This document shows, piece after piece, positions 42,433 to 54,299 of a stretch of 64,000 nt of DNA. Under the pieces are notes generated by a model that had not been told where the DNA came from, did no database searches, and saw only the letters and a list, made by a program, of their open reading frames with translations. Source of the DNA: Nelumbo lutea (Eukaryota > Streptophyta > Magnoliopsida > Proteales > Nelumbonaceae); assembly GCA_022828595.1 (NCBI GenBank), contig JAKGHH010000002.1:64452383-64516382 (forward strand), written 5' to 3'. Position 1 is the first letter of the stretch. Every line of letters starts with the position of its first letter. Position numbers and translations under genes: made by a program.

Positions 42433-43419
42433 AATTGGTGTCGTGTATGGGAAGTGTAAATACCTTAGGCTACATGTTCCTAAGGTATAGAAATGTAAAT
42501 ACCTTAGTGGAAATTTGTAAATAAAATGTACAAGTTCCTCTCTCTTACTTTGGACCTTTCTTTGTGTAAATGTTCTCATTCCCTCCAGCCGATAGGACCC
42601 CCCGACCGATTGACCGACCACAGCATACAATATTTCTTAAGGTTATACGCTCGGACCAGACATTAACCCCCTCGGTCAATCGACCGCAGTATACGACCTT
42701 CCTTAAGGTTATACACTCAAACCAGACATCAACACAAGGCATACAACACTTTGTGAGTCATACACCTAGTTGCCTTTTGACCTTCTTTGACTAAGGCAAG
42801 AGATTCCATGACCTCAGCAACCGTAGATAAGTGGCCCACAACCCCGACCTCAGCATTAAAGACCCTTAAAGAAGCAAGTCTTTGTGAAGGCCAAAGAGCC
42901 GACATCGGCCAATTACCTAATAAAAAGCATGAGGAAAAACACAATAAGTAAACAAGCACTTCTCCACGAAGGCAACTGCTTGTGGCCTCAGCTGCAGAAC
43001 CCCCGCAGAATGACGTACTAAGCAAAGGGAATTTTTTTCACTAAGGCAAAAAAGTTTCGAGACCTCAACAACTGTTATCGAGCGACTTATGACATCGGCC
43101 TCAGCCTAAAAGACTCTAATACAGAACATCTTCATGAAAGACTAAGTAAAGAACACTTTAGCAAAAAAGAGATAATTTATTAAAGAATGGAAAGTTTCTT
43201 TACAAAAATGCCTCTTCGGGGGAGGCATCGGCCCCTTGCACAAGAGAAGAAGAGGAGAAGAGCACCTTTTGACAAGAAACTCAAGTGTCTTTACAAAAAA
43301 AAAAAAAAAGAAGAAGAAGAAGAAAAGAAAGAAATAATATACAAGTTTTAGGGGCATGCAGGCTCAAACAAAAGAAAACTCTCTATTGGCCCCCTCTGGT
43401 CTGAGTAGCAGCCTAGGCA

Positions 43420-45062
43420 ATGGCATCGACGATTAGGCATTCGCCCATCCCCAGTATATTAATTGTTGAGCTTTAGTAGCGAACAAGTCCAGCTGGCCAA
43501 CTTAAAGCTTTAGTAGCGAACAAATCCAGGGAAGACTTCAACTCCTTCATGAGCTCCCACTTGGCGGTCACCTCAGCCTCAACCTTCTTGCAACGTTCGT
43601 GCTTGTCACGGGCCCACCCCTTGGCCTCTGCCAACTGCTACTTTAGGCGCTCAATCTCTCTTGTGGCTATCAAAGCTGCTAGATCAGCACCTCCACCTTG
43701 TCGCAGAGACCAACCAAATAAGAGACCATCTACACAAAAAAAAAGGAAAAACCGTTAGTCACATTCCGCCAAGAAGACTTCGGCCACACAACAGACAGGG
43801 AAGTATGCACATACTTCAGTGGCCTAGTTTAAAAGTGTGTCCCAAACCAAATCCAAAGTATCCTTTGTTCAGGACAGGCAGTCGCCGGGAAGGACCATGC
43901 CGACCGCTAGTTGCCGACCATCACCGGCACTACTTGCACAGCTGAAGTTTCTTCGCCCAAGGGTCTTGGGCCACTTCTACGCCATCATCTTTTTACGGGC
44001 CACCTCGGCTTCAACCCATTGTCTAGCAGACGCCTCCTCATGCAAACATCGAAGTGTTCTCCCGACAGCTTCCTTTGTGGCATCTCTCTTGGACGTCGCA
44101 ACCTCTAGCAACATCGCCTTTCTTTTGTCGTCCATTTATTCCATCAAAAGAAACAAACAAGTCAAAAAAGTGACAACAAAATTCAAGTAATGTCACAACT
44201 AGTAGACAGTGGGAGTGTCCATGCCAAGGGGGGCAGGACTAAGGCCCGCCATCACCAAGGTGTCCTCCTCCTTCACCAAGGGTTTGGCATGAATCGTCCC
44301 GCCCAGCCGAAGACAATTCATTACGGCCTTCTCCTCATCGCTGCTACATGGCGTGATCATCTCGGCCAACGTATTTGGGTTCACCCAACCGAACTGAAAG
44401 GACCAACCTTGGGGACAACTAACAAAGAAGAATTTCTTCTTCCAATTGAGAATAGACGACAGGTTGTCCCCCACCTTTCCTTGTCGGCCTTAGAAATACC
44501 ACAAGCCTTCTCCATCGGGATGATTCCTCAATGCGAATAAACTTCAAATAACGTTCAAAGTCACAAAAACATCTCAAAGATGGGTCATCACCAACACAAC
44601 CACTATCATCCTAATGGCATTGGGAACGAATTTGATAAGGGTGAGATTGTAATGGTTCAGAATCTCGGGGATTAGAGGGTGTAGGGAAAATGCAACCCAA
44701 AGTGAAAGTAATGCTGATGGATGCACACCTACCCTTCAAGTGCAAGCCACAGCCGGTGACCAACGCAGGGGCTCTTATCCTATAGTCCCTTGGAATGCAG
44801 TACTTCTCGGCCAAATCCCTAACTTGCTCCTTGTCGAGAATGCTATCTAAGCCAGAGCAAGAATAACACCCCAGTGCCATGTCTCGACGCTCAACCTCAG
44901 CCCGATCCTCGATCGTGGGTCCCTCAGTCTCTTCCATGTCTACCATTTCAGGAAGCGCATGAACATTTCCAATGGCGTTAGCCCTCAGCCACGTGAAGCT
45001 AGTACTCTCATTGGCAGAGTCCTCACTCTACTAGTCGCTCTCGGCCCCATGAGATGTGACCC
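43420..45062 (-). pseudogene. Antisense gene (aORF) relic, third copy
   Basis: Reading leftwards: an acidic Ser/Glu-rich start near 45050 (SEDSANESTS), then LAEKYCIPRDYRIRAPA (about 44820) and a block that across a frameshift resembles LHPLIPEILNHYN. NWKKKFFFVSCPQGWSFQFGW at about 44380-44440 aligns with AWKRDYFGVQSAQGWPFQTG of the copy at 9219-11208. Coiled-coil segments follow (EEASARQWVEAEVARKK near 44000; REIERLK and HERCKKVEAEVTAKWELMKE near 43590-43680). A candidate intron at 43814-43730 (GTATGT...TTTTGTGTAG, 85 bp) separates two of these. Multiple stops make it a pseudogene. Confidence 0.55.
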
Positions 45063-45169
45063 TCTCCCTCAACACCATTGGAAAACTCACAACCTCTTTA
45101 ACAACTTTATAAAAGATAAAACATTAAATCCTTCGGTTCAACCACTTTTGCCGTTATCAAATGGCCTTT

Positions 45170-46186
45170 AAAATTAACTGGTCTCAGGAGGTCAGTTTGA
45201 ATTTTTGATGGCACAATTGAGATAGGTAAGTAATGAGCAAAGTGAAACCACGAATGGACTAATTGTGGTTGGGGAAGAAAAGATTAAACTAATGGTATTC
45301 AGGTAAATGATAGAAGGAGATGAGGACCATGATATTAAGACACTAATAGTGATGGTTGAAGTCTTAATACAATGACTGAGATTAACTGGTTAACCTCAGG
45401 GGACCATTTTGATGGTTGAAATTGGAGGAGATGGTGAAGGCAAGTGATATTTGATAAAGGTTAATTGTGATCTGCGTCAATTGCCCCAATACCCACAGTA
45501 GATTTGTTTATGGGCAGGCTTTGGGCCCAATTTTACACTCTCGGGTTTGGGCTTCGAGTCAAGCCCATTAGAATTTTGACAAAAGCCAAGGCCGAGCCTG
45601 ACCCATGAACAAATCTATTCACAAGACATTAAAGTTGTACATCGAAAATATTTTCCCATGAAAAATTCACATCTGCACCCCACAAATGCCCCACAGAATA
45701 TTCCAACTATGTATTGGAAACATCTCTAAGTGATATTCTAATGCATGCTGAGATGTGCATGTGGGGCATTTGTCTGTGGAGCACAGATGTGATCTTACCC
45801 ATGAATAATATGCAAACATAAGAGATGTTCTCAATGTGAGGCTGTGTGAACAGATGTGGGTAGGATTCTTATGGGTACCAGATCCGAACACCATTTGCCC
45901 GTATGTATAACAACTGGGCAATCTCATGATTGTCAAGTTACCATTAACATTTTTTTACCCAAAAAATAAACATTTAACGGGTTGTCAAAGCAAAGGAAAA
46001 TGTGCTAAAAAGAGAATAATAGGGGTTAAGTGCCAAACCTCAAACCATGGGTGGTCACTGACATTTTGCCCCTTTTTCCTTCCAAAATTCCAAATTTCCA
46101 AAGTAATGTAAACTTTGTCTGGCCTTCAACACGCCAGCACTAAAATCTGTTATTAATAGCAAGATACCCGTGTAACCATCAATGGG
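45170..46186. other. Intergenic; contains one hairpin repeat
   Basis: No coding region is supported. A probable MITE lies at 45640-45816. Confidence 0.4.
45640..45816. mobile_element. Hairpin-forming MITE-like repeat
   Basis: Left-arm words TTCCCATGAA, TCACATCTGCACCCCAC and AAATGCCCCACA are mirrored on the right by TGTGGGGCATTT, GTGGAGCACAGATGTGA and ACCCATGAATAA. This makes a long imperfect stem of about 70 bases per arm. Confidence 0.5.
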
Positions 46187-46580
46187 GTGTCAATTGGACT
46201 GAATTTGGTCCAATCCAATCCAGTCCAATGTGAATCCATTACAAATAGATCAGGTCCAATCCAATCCAATGAATATTTTGGACCGATCCAATTCAATGTC
46301 TGGATTGTCTAATCTGTTCAAAATTGTTTTAATTTAGATTGGTTTCAACCCAAACCCCATTCATTGACACCTCTATTCTTATCTCATATCAATGGATCAG
46401 ATATTGGTTTAATCTAACCCAATTCAATATAAATTATTATGGACGGACCAGGTCCAATCCAATCTAATAAATATTTTGGACTGGATTAGTCCAATCCAAT
46501 ATATCTTGTTGGTCCTTCCAATCCGTCCAAATTGATTTTGGACTGGATGGGATCCAATCCAAAACCGGTCCATTGACACC
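46187..46580. repeat. GGGGTGTCAATTGG inverted-end repeat
   Basis: It starts GGGGTGTCAATTGG and has two possible closing ends, ATTGACACCTC (about 46362-46372) and ATTGACACCC (about 46571-46580). It is filled with TCCAATCCAATCC words. The first 185 bases match 42067-42203. Confidence 0.55.
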
Positions 46581-46689
46581 CTTATCCATCGTTGCACAGG
46601 AATAGATACGAATAAATGAATTTAAAAGAACAGATTTAGTAAAAATTGTGGATGCATGGAATAAAAGAGATACCATTGTCTTGAATGAA

Positions 46690-46950
46690 TTTTGAAATAA
46701 ATCTTAGCAGTTCTTTTTGGTCTCAGATTTGCCGATGTTTGGATCTCCTTTTTCTTCATGTTCTTGGAGATTCAATCATTGTTATCAATTGGATGGACAT
46801 GCAAGAGCAAGGACCTTCGAAATTCAACTACTTGTTGACTGAAGCTAGGGACATCAAGGTTGTGCTGAACGCTTTTTTCTAGTGGATTATTAAAAAATCT
46901 TAACACAGATGCAGATAGTTTAGCCAAGCCAGGGGTGCATTGATCAAATA
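46690..46950 (+). pseudogene. LINE RNase H fragment
   Basis: The + strand reads LLFLHVLGDSIIVINWM, where GDS is the RNase H Asp block. LLTEARDIKVVLNAFF follows, then a decayed NADSLAKPG-like end near 46930. It matches the terminal RNase H of plant L1 elements. Nothing else of that LINE is visible around it. Confidence 0.5.
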
Positions 46951-47519
46951 AGTACTAAGATATACGAATTCATAGTGAAGACCAAGTACAATGAAGCTAT
47001 GTAAAGTTATAAAATAGTTTAGGTATTCCTTAAAATAAACAAAAGGTAAAAGAAAATAAAAAGATCAAAATACGATTGAGCACAGATTTATTTTAATTCC
47101 AAAGTTTTGTGGAAGACTTGCATTTAAGGCTATATTTAAGGCAATTTGACATTGGATTTGAATTTTACATGCCACTAAATTTTTCTATTAAAAATCACAG
47201 TTAGGAAACAAAGATATCTAAATCCTAGTCATTAAGGGCTCAAAAGTCAAATTTGCTACCCACGAGTTGTTCCCCCATTTCTACCCATGAAACATTACAG
47301 CTGCGTATTGGGAATATCTCCCTTGTCATTCATGGGGAGTTGTTCCCAATACACCATGGTGGTGCTCCGCTGGGTAGATATGTTGGAACTTTGTGGATAG
47401 CATATCCCAAGTGAGTCATTATAAATGACTGCAAGTCTAACACTATATCATATCCTATTTACCTGTCATATTAATATGTATTTTATAATATCTACCAATC
47501 TATCTATACTACTTTAAAA
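46951..47519. other. No gene seen
   Basis: AT-rich intergenic sequence. CTACCCACGAG (about 47258) and CTGGGTAG (about 47378) suggest another short hairpin repeat with GTTGTTCCC and GGGAATA words. Confidence 0.35.
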
Positions 47520-49350
47520 AGTATAAATGGCCTCAAGAATATTTTTGGAATTTTCTAAGGGTAAAATTTACCCCTCTAATTTAAATTTATTGATAAAAAA
47601 TAAGGGCCAATAGGGCAATCAGTTATTATATTAAATGAGTTAAAAAGAGGTAATTTTAAGATATTCAATGCATTCAATTCCCTCTCATTAAATCCAACAT
47701 TTAAGTTATTAACTTGTATCCATGTTCATTGAGTCATATACTTAAGTCATTTTTGTTTCTTCTCATCATTAAATTTTATTAATTAAATTCATACTTAAAT
47801 TAATAATTCCAATAGCATACAAGCTTATACTTTTAAAATCAACCTAGAAAAAATAGTATTTTCAGTTAGGTGGTGGTAAGAAATTAAACCATTTTGGGTC
47901 TAATGGGTCAATCCATGTTGCCATGATTAATAAAATTCAAAAATAGATAAAATAAAAAATATATAAATTAAAAAATGGGATCATTTTTAGCATACATATT
48001 GAACAATAATAAATATTATAAATAAGAAATGTGCTTATAAATGATGAAATGGAATATAAAATTTAAAACCAATTGGAAATAAAAATATTTTCCTATTCTC
48101 TTTCATTTTCTAAGGACAATATTTACCCCTCTATATTTAAATTTATTGATAAAAATTGAGGGAAAATAGGGCAATCGGTTATTATTATTAAATAAGTGGA
48201 AAAAGAGGTAATTTTAAGATATTCAATGCATTCAATTCCCTCTCATTAAATCCAACATTTAAGTTATTAACTTGTATCCATATTCATTGAATCATATATT
48301 TAAGTCATTTTTGTTTCTTCTCATCATTAAATTTTATTAATTATTTTCATACTTAATAAATTAATAATTCCAATAGCATACAAGATTATACTTAGAAAAT
48401 CAACTTAGAAAAAATAGTATTTTCATTTAGGTGGTGGTAAGAAAATAAACCATTTTGGGTCAAATGGGTCAATCAATATTGCCATGATTAATAAAATTCA
48501 AAAATAGATAAAATAAAAAAAAATAGAAATTAAAAAATGAGAACATTTTTAACATACATATTGAACAATAATAAATATTATAAATAGGAAATGTTTTATA
48601 AATGATGGAAATTGAATGTAAAATTTAAAACCAATTGGAAATAAAAATATTTTCCTATTCTCTTTCATTAAATCCTATATTTAAGATATATTTTCCTCAT
48701 CATTAAATTCTTATAATTAAATCTACAATATTAATTTTAGCAATATAAAAATAAATATTTTGAAAACTAATTTGAAAACAAAACCATTTTCTTCCCGTCC
48801 AATGGTGGGCAAGCAATTCAACCATTGGGTCAAATGGATTGATAAATAATATCATAATTAAATAATAAAATATTAAAATAAATAAGTATGAAATGTAAGA
48901 AGTATTTTTATTAATGATGAAAATGGAATGCCAATTTTAGAGTCTACCTAAAAGAGAAACGATGTCATAGTCAATTAATAAAATTTTTAAAAATAAAAAA
49001 TACAAATAATCACAAAAATAATAAAAAAAAAGATAGAGACAAATTTGGGCACATATCTAATGTTAAATATTTATAAAAAATAAAATATTGGGTGCATTTC
49101 TAATATTATGCATTCATTATATTGAACAAAAATAAGTATTACGCATTAGAAATAATGTAATCAATGATGGAAGTGTAATACAAAATTTAGTATCAACCTA
49201 GAAATCAAACTATTTTTTTCTTTCTAGATGGTGGGTTAGTGGTTTAAGTCAAAAGATATCATAGGTAGACAAAAATTAAGTGTGATAAGTAAAAATTATT
49301 TTATATAATATAAATGAAATATATAATTTAAAGGGAAAATTATAATCAAA
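47520..49350. repeat. AT-rich tandem array (about 555-bp unit)
   Basis: TTTTCTAAGG at 47551 recurs at 48106, and the intervening 555 bases are repeated with high similarity. Shared words include CCCTCTCATTAAATCCAACA, AGGTGGTGGTAAGAAA and CCATTTTGGGTC. Diverged partial units follow (about 48650-48960 and 48960-49330). A further one resumes at 54000-54300 after the inserted element. Confidence 0.7.
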
Positions 49351-49980
49351 GCCAGTTGCACATTAAAATTAGGTTGTTGGTTGGTCTAGAAACCAACAAA
49401 ATTATAGCAACTAGCTCTATATTTCAAATTATAAAAACCCCCACCATGTCATCAAAGGCTTATGTGGTTGTTTCCGACATGGGACTCATTGTAATTAGAG
49501 GTGTAAATTGGGACGAGCCGCTCGCAGCCCAACACAACAAGGTCCATGTCGGTTAGGCCGGGGATTCGAAGTCCATAGGCCAGCACAGCACGACCCGTGG
49601 GGCCCGTAGCTGGCTGAGTGCGGCCGTCCAAAATGTAGTCATTGCCCCCCCCCCCTCAACGGCTAGTTTTAGCTTTTTTGGGGGGCCTTTACAGAAATAC
49701 CCCCCAACAACTATAAACAACCATATTAGAGGGGTATTTGTGTATTTTGCTTATGGGGGTTGAAAAAATAACATAAATGCCCCCCTAACAACTATATAAC
49801 AACTAATTTAAGGGGGCATTTTGGGTAAAGTTATAAATAACTTTAAAATGACCAAAATACCCCTCCCAACAACTAAATAACTAGTTTTTGGGTATTTTGG
49901 ACGATTGAATTATATTCAATTCCTATAAATAGCCCTATCCTCCACCAATCTCATCACACCAATTCAACAATTGTCTTAGT

Positions 49981-49982
<2 letters not shown>

Positions 49983-50026
<44 letters not shown>
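49983..50026. repeat. (CT)n microsatellite in the hAT
   Basis: An uninterrupted TC/CT run of about 44 bases lies 5' of the transposase start, probably in its leader. Confidence 0.9.
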
Positions 50027-50029
<3 letters not shown>

Positions 50030-50293
50030 CTCACACATTCTCAATTCTCTACAATCTAAGTAATTTTGATTAGCTGGTTGTCTTATTCTGCATTCTCCAA
50101 TTCTAGAGTCTCAACTTTATTGAAGTTTCAACTTTCAACAATTAAAAGGCTTGCTCAACCAACTCAAGTATCTCAATTTGGGAGGCTTGGATGTTAAAAG
50201 GCTTCAACCATTGAAATTAAGTTGAGATTTTGAACTGGCAATCCAGGTAAGTTGAATTAGATTAATTTTTATCTTTTTAGAATTCAAAAAAAA

Positions 50294-52273
50294 ATGGTCA
50301 ACTCTTTCAAAAACCAATTCCCTAACATGTTCACCTTTGATGATATTCAATCGCATAATGACAGTGTTAGCACTAATGTGTTTGATATCGATGGAAGTGG
50401 AACTTTCACCCCTGCTACTAATACTAGGGGAAAAAGGAGGGCCTCTAAGTTGAGTAGCCCAGTTTGAAAAATTTTCGAAGTAGAGGATATTGAAGGGAAG
50501 GGGAAAAGGACAATTTGCCAAAAATGTAGGAAGGACTTTACTTATTGTAGCAAAGGTGGTATAGGTCATTTGACCAGACATTCACTCACACATGAGAAGA
50601 AGATGAAGGGAGAGAAACAACTCAAACACAAATTGGGAGGGGGAGTAGTTTTGACGCTTTTAAATATTCACAAGAAAAAATGAGACAAAAATTAGCTAAG
50701 TATATTGTACATGCAGAACAACCAATTATATTAGGTGAAAATCCAAAGCTTGAAAAATGGTTGCATAATTTTGTAAACCCAAAATATAAAAAAAAATTCT
50801 AGGAATACTATTAGGTCGGATGCTTTAAAAATTTTTTTATTCATATAAACAATATTTAATTTCTTTGTTATCAAATCTTAATTCTAAAGTTGCAATTACT
50901 TTGAATGTTTGGACATCCAAATTTAATATAAGTTATATTTATGTTACTGGCCATTTCATTGATGAAAATTGGCTTATGAATAAAAGAATTTTAAATTTTA
51001 CTAGGCTTGAATGGCCACATATTGAACCAGCTATTGCTACAAGTATTTTAAATACTTTGTATGCTTATGATTAGTTTTGATAATGTCAGCAATAATGATT
51101 CTGCAATAAATATTTTAAAATCTCAATTAAGACCATGCTTAAATGGTAAATTATTTCATATTAGATGTGCATGTCACATTTTAAATTTATGTATTCAAGA
51201 TGCCTTGAATATTTTTTTACTCATATTTCTAAAATTAGAAATTGTTTTATATATATTAAAAGTTCAAGGGCAAGAAAACAAGAATTTAAATATTTTTGTC
51301 AAAATTATGGTTTAAAATATAAACATTTTATATTAGATGTAAAACATAGGTGGAATTCTACATATACTATGTTATAAAGTTGTATTTCTCATAAACAAAT
51401 TCTTATTAATTTTTATAATTCAAATATGCCTAATGATATGATATTTGAGGAAGATTGGGAAATGGCAGTCTGTATATGAGACTTTTTAAAATATTTTTAT
51501 GATGCAACAAATGAATTATCAAGAATTTATTATCCAACTAGTTGTAACTTACCTTATCAACTAATGGTAATTAGTGATTGTTTTGCAAAATATAAAAATA
51601 ATCCACAATTTCAATGTATTGTTGAAATAATGGAAAATAAATTTAAAAAATATTGGAAGAACATTTATCCCATTTATTGTTTAGTTACTATTAGACCCTA
51701 GGATTAGGAAAAATGGTTTAGATATTTAAATTAAATCATATTGTGAAAATATGAATATTGATATAGGAAATAAAAAAGAAATTAATAAATTGTTATTTGA
51801 AATGTACAATTTATATAAATCTGAAGTTGTAGGAAATTGTACATCATATTTTACTTCTGACCTTAAGCCCAGCAGTAGAAGAGAACTTTTTTATTTAATA
51901 AGTAAAAGGCAGAAATCTGTTACTTCTACAACAAATTCATTTACTGAACTTAATTTTTATTTATAAGCAATTTTTTCTAATTTGGGTGAAATATCAAATT
52001 ATTTTGATATTTTAGCCTGGTGGAGTGAATATTCAAAAAATTATCCATTTCTTACCGCCATGGCACGTGATCTACTAACCCCTCGAATGTCTACAGTTCC
52101 ATTGGAGTTTTGTTTTAGTGCAAATAACAGAGTGTTGTATGATAAGAAAAGTTGCATGAACGATGAAAGCATAAAGATGTGCATCTGCTTCAAGGATTGG
52201 CTAGATGCAAAGCATAGATTACAAGACAAAGGAGGGCATGATACTACATCGGATACTTCACCTGAAGCAAATG
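50294..52273 (+). pseudogene. hAT transposase with BED zinc finger
   Basis: The start MVNSFKNQFPNMFTFDD is at about 50294. A BED-type finger CQKCRKDF ... HLTRHSLTH lies at about 50515-50590. VAITLNVWTSKFNISYIYVT (about 50890-50950) is the first catalytic block with Asp changed to Asn. HIRCACHILNLCIQDAL follows at about 51160-51210, FILDVKHRWNSTYTM near 51330, and the dimerisation block WWSEYSKNYPFLTAMARDLL near 52017. FCFSANNRVLYDKKSCMND follows near 52108. Many stops and frameshifts, plus Asp loss, mean it is inactive. Confidence 0.8.
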
Positions 52274-53159
52274 ATGAAAGTCATGATTCATGAAATTGAC
52301 TACTTACTTATATAAAAATTTTATTTTTTTAAATTATTGTAAAATTTTTTATTTTTATTTAATTTATTTGATTTTGTAAAATTTTTTTACAATGTAATTT
52401 TGTATTTTCAATTTGTAACTATATTGTATTTTTTATATTTTATTAAATTATTCCATTTTCATATTTCATTCATCCAAGTATCCAATGATCCAATTATTGT
52501 ATTTGTAATTTGTATCATTCAAATTTAAATGAAATAAAATTTCTATTTTTCTTCCAATTTGTTACCATCATTCTTATTTCAATTTGGTTAAATATTGCTT
52601 TTTCATTTATGTGTTAAATAACTTAGATTTCTCATTTCTTAAATTTTTAAATAGTTCTCAATTCTCAAAGTTCAAAGGAAAGTTAAATATTTTAGTTTTA
52701 CAATTTACTTAGAAAAGAAATCAAAATTTTCAAAAAAACAAATAAATAAATAAAAAAACTGTGTAGCTTGGTTCCGCCCAAGCCCAAGGCCCGCCCTGTG
52801 GCCAAGCCCGGCACGGCCTACAGCCCGAGCCAACCCAACCCAAGCCCACAACACAACACGGTACGGCACGGGCCCAGGCCATGTCAGGCTGACCCCCAAA
52901 TTTTCCACCAAAGAGGGCGACACAACCCGCGGGCCAACACTGTACGAGCCGCCTTTTGCACGGGCCACCCACATTACACCTCTATTCATAATCCATGTTG
53001 GACACAGCAAAAAGCCTATATCGAAAATAGGTTTTCAGTTTCTCTCCCACCCCATTTGTCTCTCGATTTCCCTCCTCTCTCACTCAAACAATCATCTCTC
53101 GATCTCCCGCTCTCTCTGTCTCTCTCACCCTCTTAACTTCAGTCTGTGGCAAAATCGAA

Positions 53160-53160
<1 letters not shown>

Positions 53161-53215
<55 letters not shown>
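53161..53215. repeat. (CT)n microsatellite in the long-TIR element
   Basis: An uninterrupted TC run of about 55 bases, flanked by imperfect CT-rich sequence on one side and GA-rich sequence from 53530 onward. Confidence 0.9.
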
Positions 53216-53219
<4 letters not shown>

Positions 53220-54299
53220 ATCTCAGTCTCCCTCAATCTCTATCATTTTCCCTTAGTCTTTCACTTGCTCCCTCTCTCGTTTTTTTTCCTTACAAATTTA
53301 TACAATATTAATTAGACCATATAAAAGAACTAAAGAGATCAACCACTTGTACAATCAAGTTATAAATTTCTATCACGTTGGTGTAAATTTCATAGCCAAG
53401 AGTTTCTTGTAAATTGTTATCAAATTGGTGTAATGATTTTTGAACCATACCAAGATCGTCTCATGGTTTTTTATACAATCTGATTAATATCATATATGTG
53501 TGTAAGAAAAAATAAAAAATAATAAAAAAACGAGAGAAGGAGTGGGAGAGAAATTGAGGGAGAACGATAGAAATTAAGGGACAAGGAGAAATCGACCGAG
53601 AAAGAGAATGGGAGAAATTAAGGGAGAATGATAGGTATGGAGAGAATGAGAGAAATTGATATGGAGAATGTAAATACAGAAACCACAAAACATTTTTATT
53701 TATTTTCAAATCACACAATCGTTGAGTAAAGAGACAATTGTGAGAGAGAGAGTGTGAGGGAGATAGAGAGGAAGGAGGGAATAGGAAAAAGTTAAAAACC
53801 CTTTTTTATTTTCAATTACCTAGCATTAAAGGGCAAATTTGATATAATCTTTTTGTAGTGCCCAACATGGATTAACAGTCCCATGTTGGCAACAGCTACA
53901 TAAGCCTCTGATAACATAGCGAGGCTTTTTATAATTTGAAATGTAAAGTCGGTTATCAAATTTTTGTTGGTTTCTGGACCAACCTTAGACTAATTTTAAA
54001 CTAATTAGAAAGCAAAGTTGTTTTCTTATCTAGATGGTTGGTCAATGATCCAACTTTTCAAAGAAACCCATGATGTCATAATTGAATAATAAATATTTGA
54101 AAAAAGATAAAACACCAAAAATGAAAATGTACAAAATTTTATCACAAACATTTGAGAACATTTCTAATGTTATATATTCATCATATTAAATAAAAATAAT
54201 TGTTAAAATAAAAGTTATTTTTATTTATGATAGAAATGGAAAACAAAAATTAATAATAATAACAAATTAACAATAATAATAATTGTTATTTGCTACACG

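Larger units (their letters stand above)
42204..45130 (+). mobile_element. Gypsy-derived relic keeping mainly the antisense gene
   Basis: The stretch opens with TGATGTAGGGAAC, breaking a repeat, and about 229 bases later reads ATTGGTGTCGTGTATGGGAA. This resembles a gypsy primer-binding site in + orientation. No gag, RT or integrase follows. Instead the - strand at 43420-45062 carries a decayed version of the Tat antisense gene, which would be antisense to the element. A 250-bp direct repeat lies at about 42785-43140 with CTAAGGCAA starts. No 3' LTR was recognised, so the right end is approximate. Confidence 0.5.
49496..52984 (+). mobile_element. hAT transposon, decayed (3.49 kb)
   Basis: The ends TAGAGGTGTAAATTGGG and (reversed) TAGAGGTGTAATGTGGG are hAT-like inverted repeats. 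The flanks ATTGTAAT (49488-49495) and TTCATAAT (52985-52992) agree at five of eight bases. Deleting the element with one flank restores the TIR of the host element. A decayed transposase lies inside. GC-rich CGGGCC/GGCCCG subterminal sequence is present at both ends. Confidence 0.8.
49363..53999. mobile_element. Long-TIR (Mutator-like) element, split by a hAT
   Basis: Left-arm words GGTTGGTCTAGAAACCAAC, TTTCAAATTATAAAAA, TCAAAGGCTTATGTGG and GACATGGGACT are mirrored at 53860-53990. The left arm continues beyond the hAT insertion with AATCCATGTTGGACAC, mirrored by GTGCCCAACATGGATT at about 53860. Without the hAT the element is about 1.14 kb, with TIRs of about 150 bp or more. The interior is CT/GA-rich, including (CT)n at 53161-53215. 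No transposase is seen. Mutator-like identity is inference from TIR length. Confidence 0.65.

Noticed and set aside
42729..43025. A 98-codon - strand frame as the C-terminus of the third antisense gene
   Set aside because: It overlaps a 250-bp direct repeat whose second copy is not open, and it has no coiled-coil pattern; more likely untranslated.
49483..50040. Simple-sequence-only region
   Set aside because: The hAT inverted ends and the downstream BED-finger transposase show it is the 5' part of a hAT transposon.
52705..53010. A 101-codon frame (-) with many Gly/Trp/Ala
   Set aside because: It is the GC-rich subterminal region of the hAT, mirrored at the other end; no domain.
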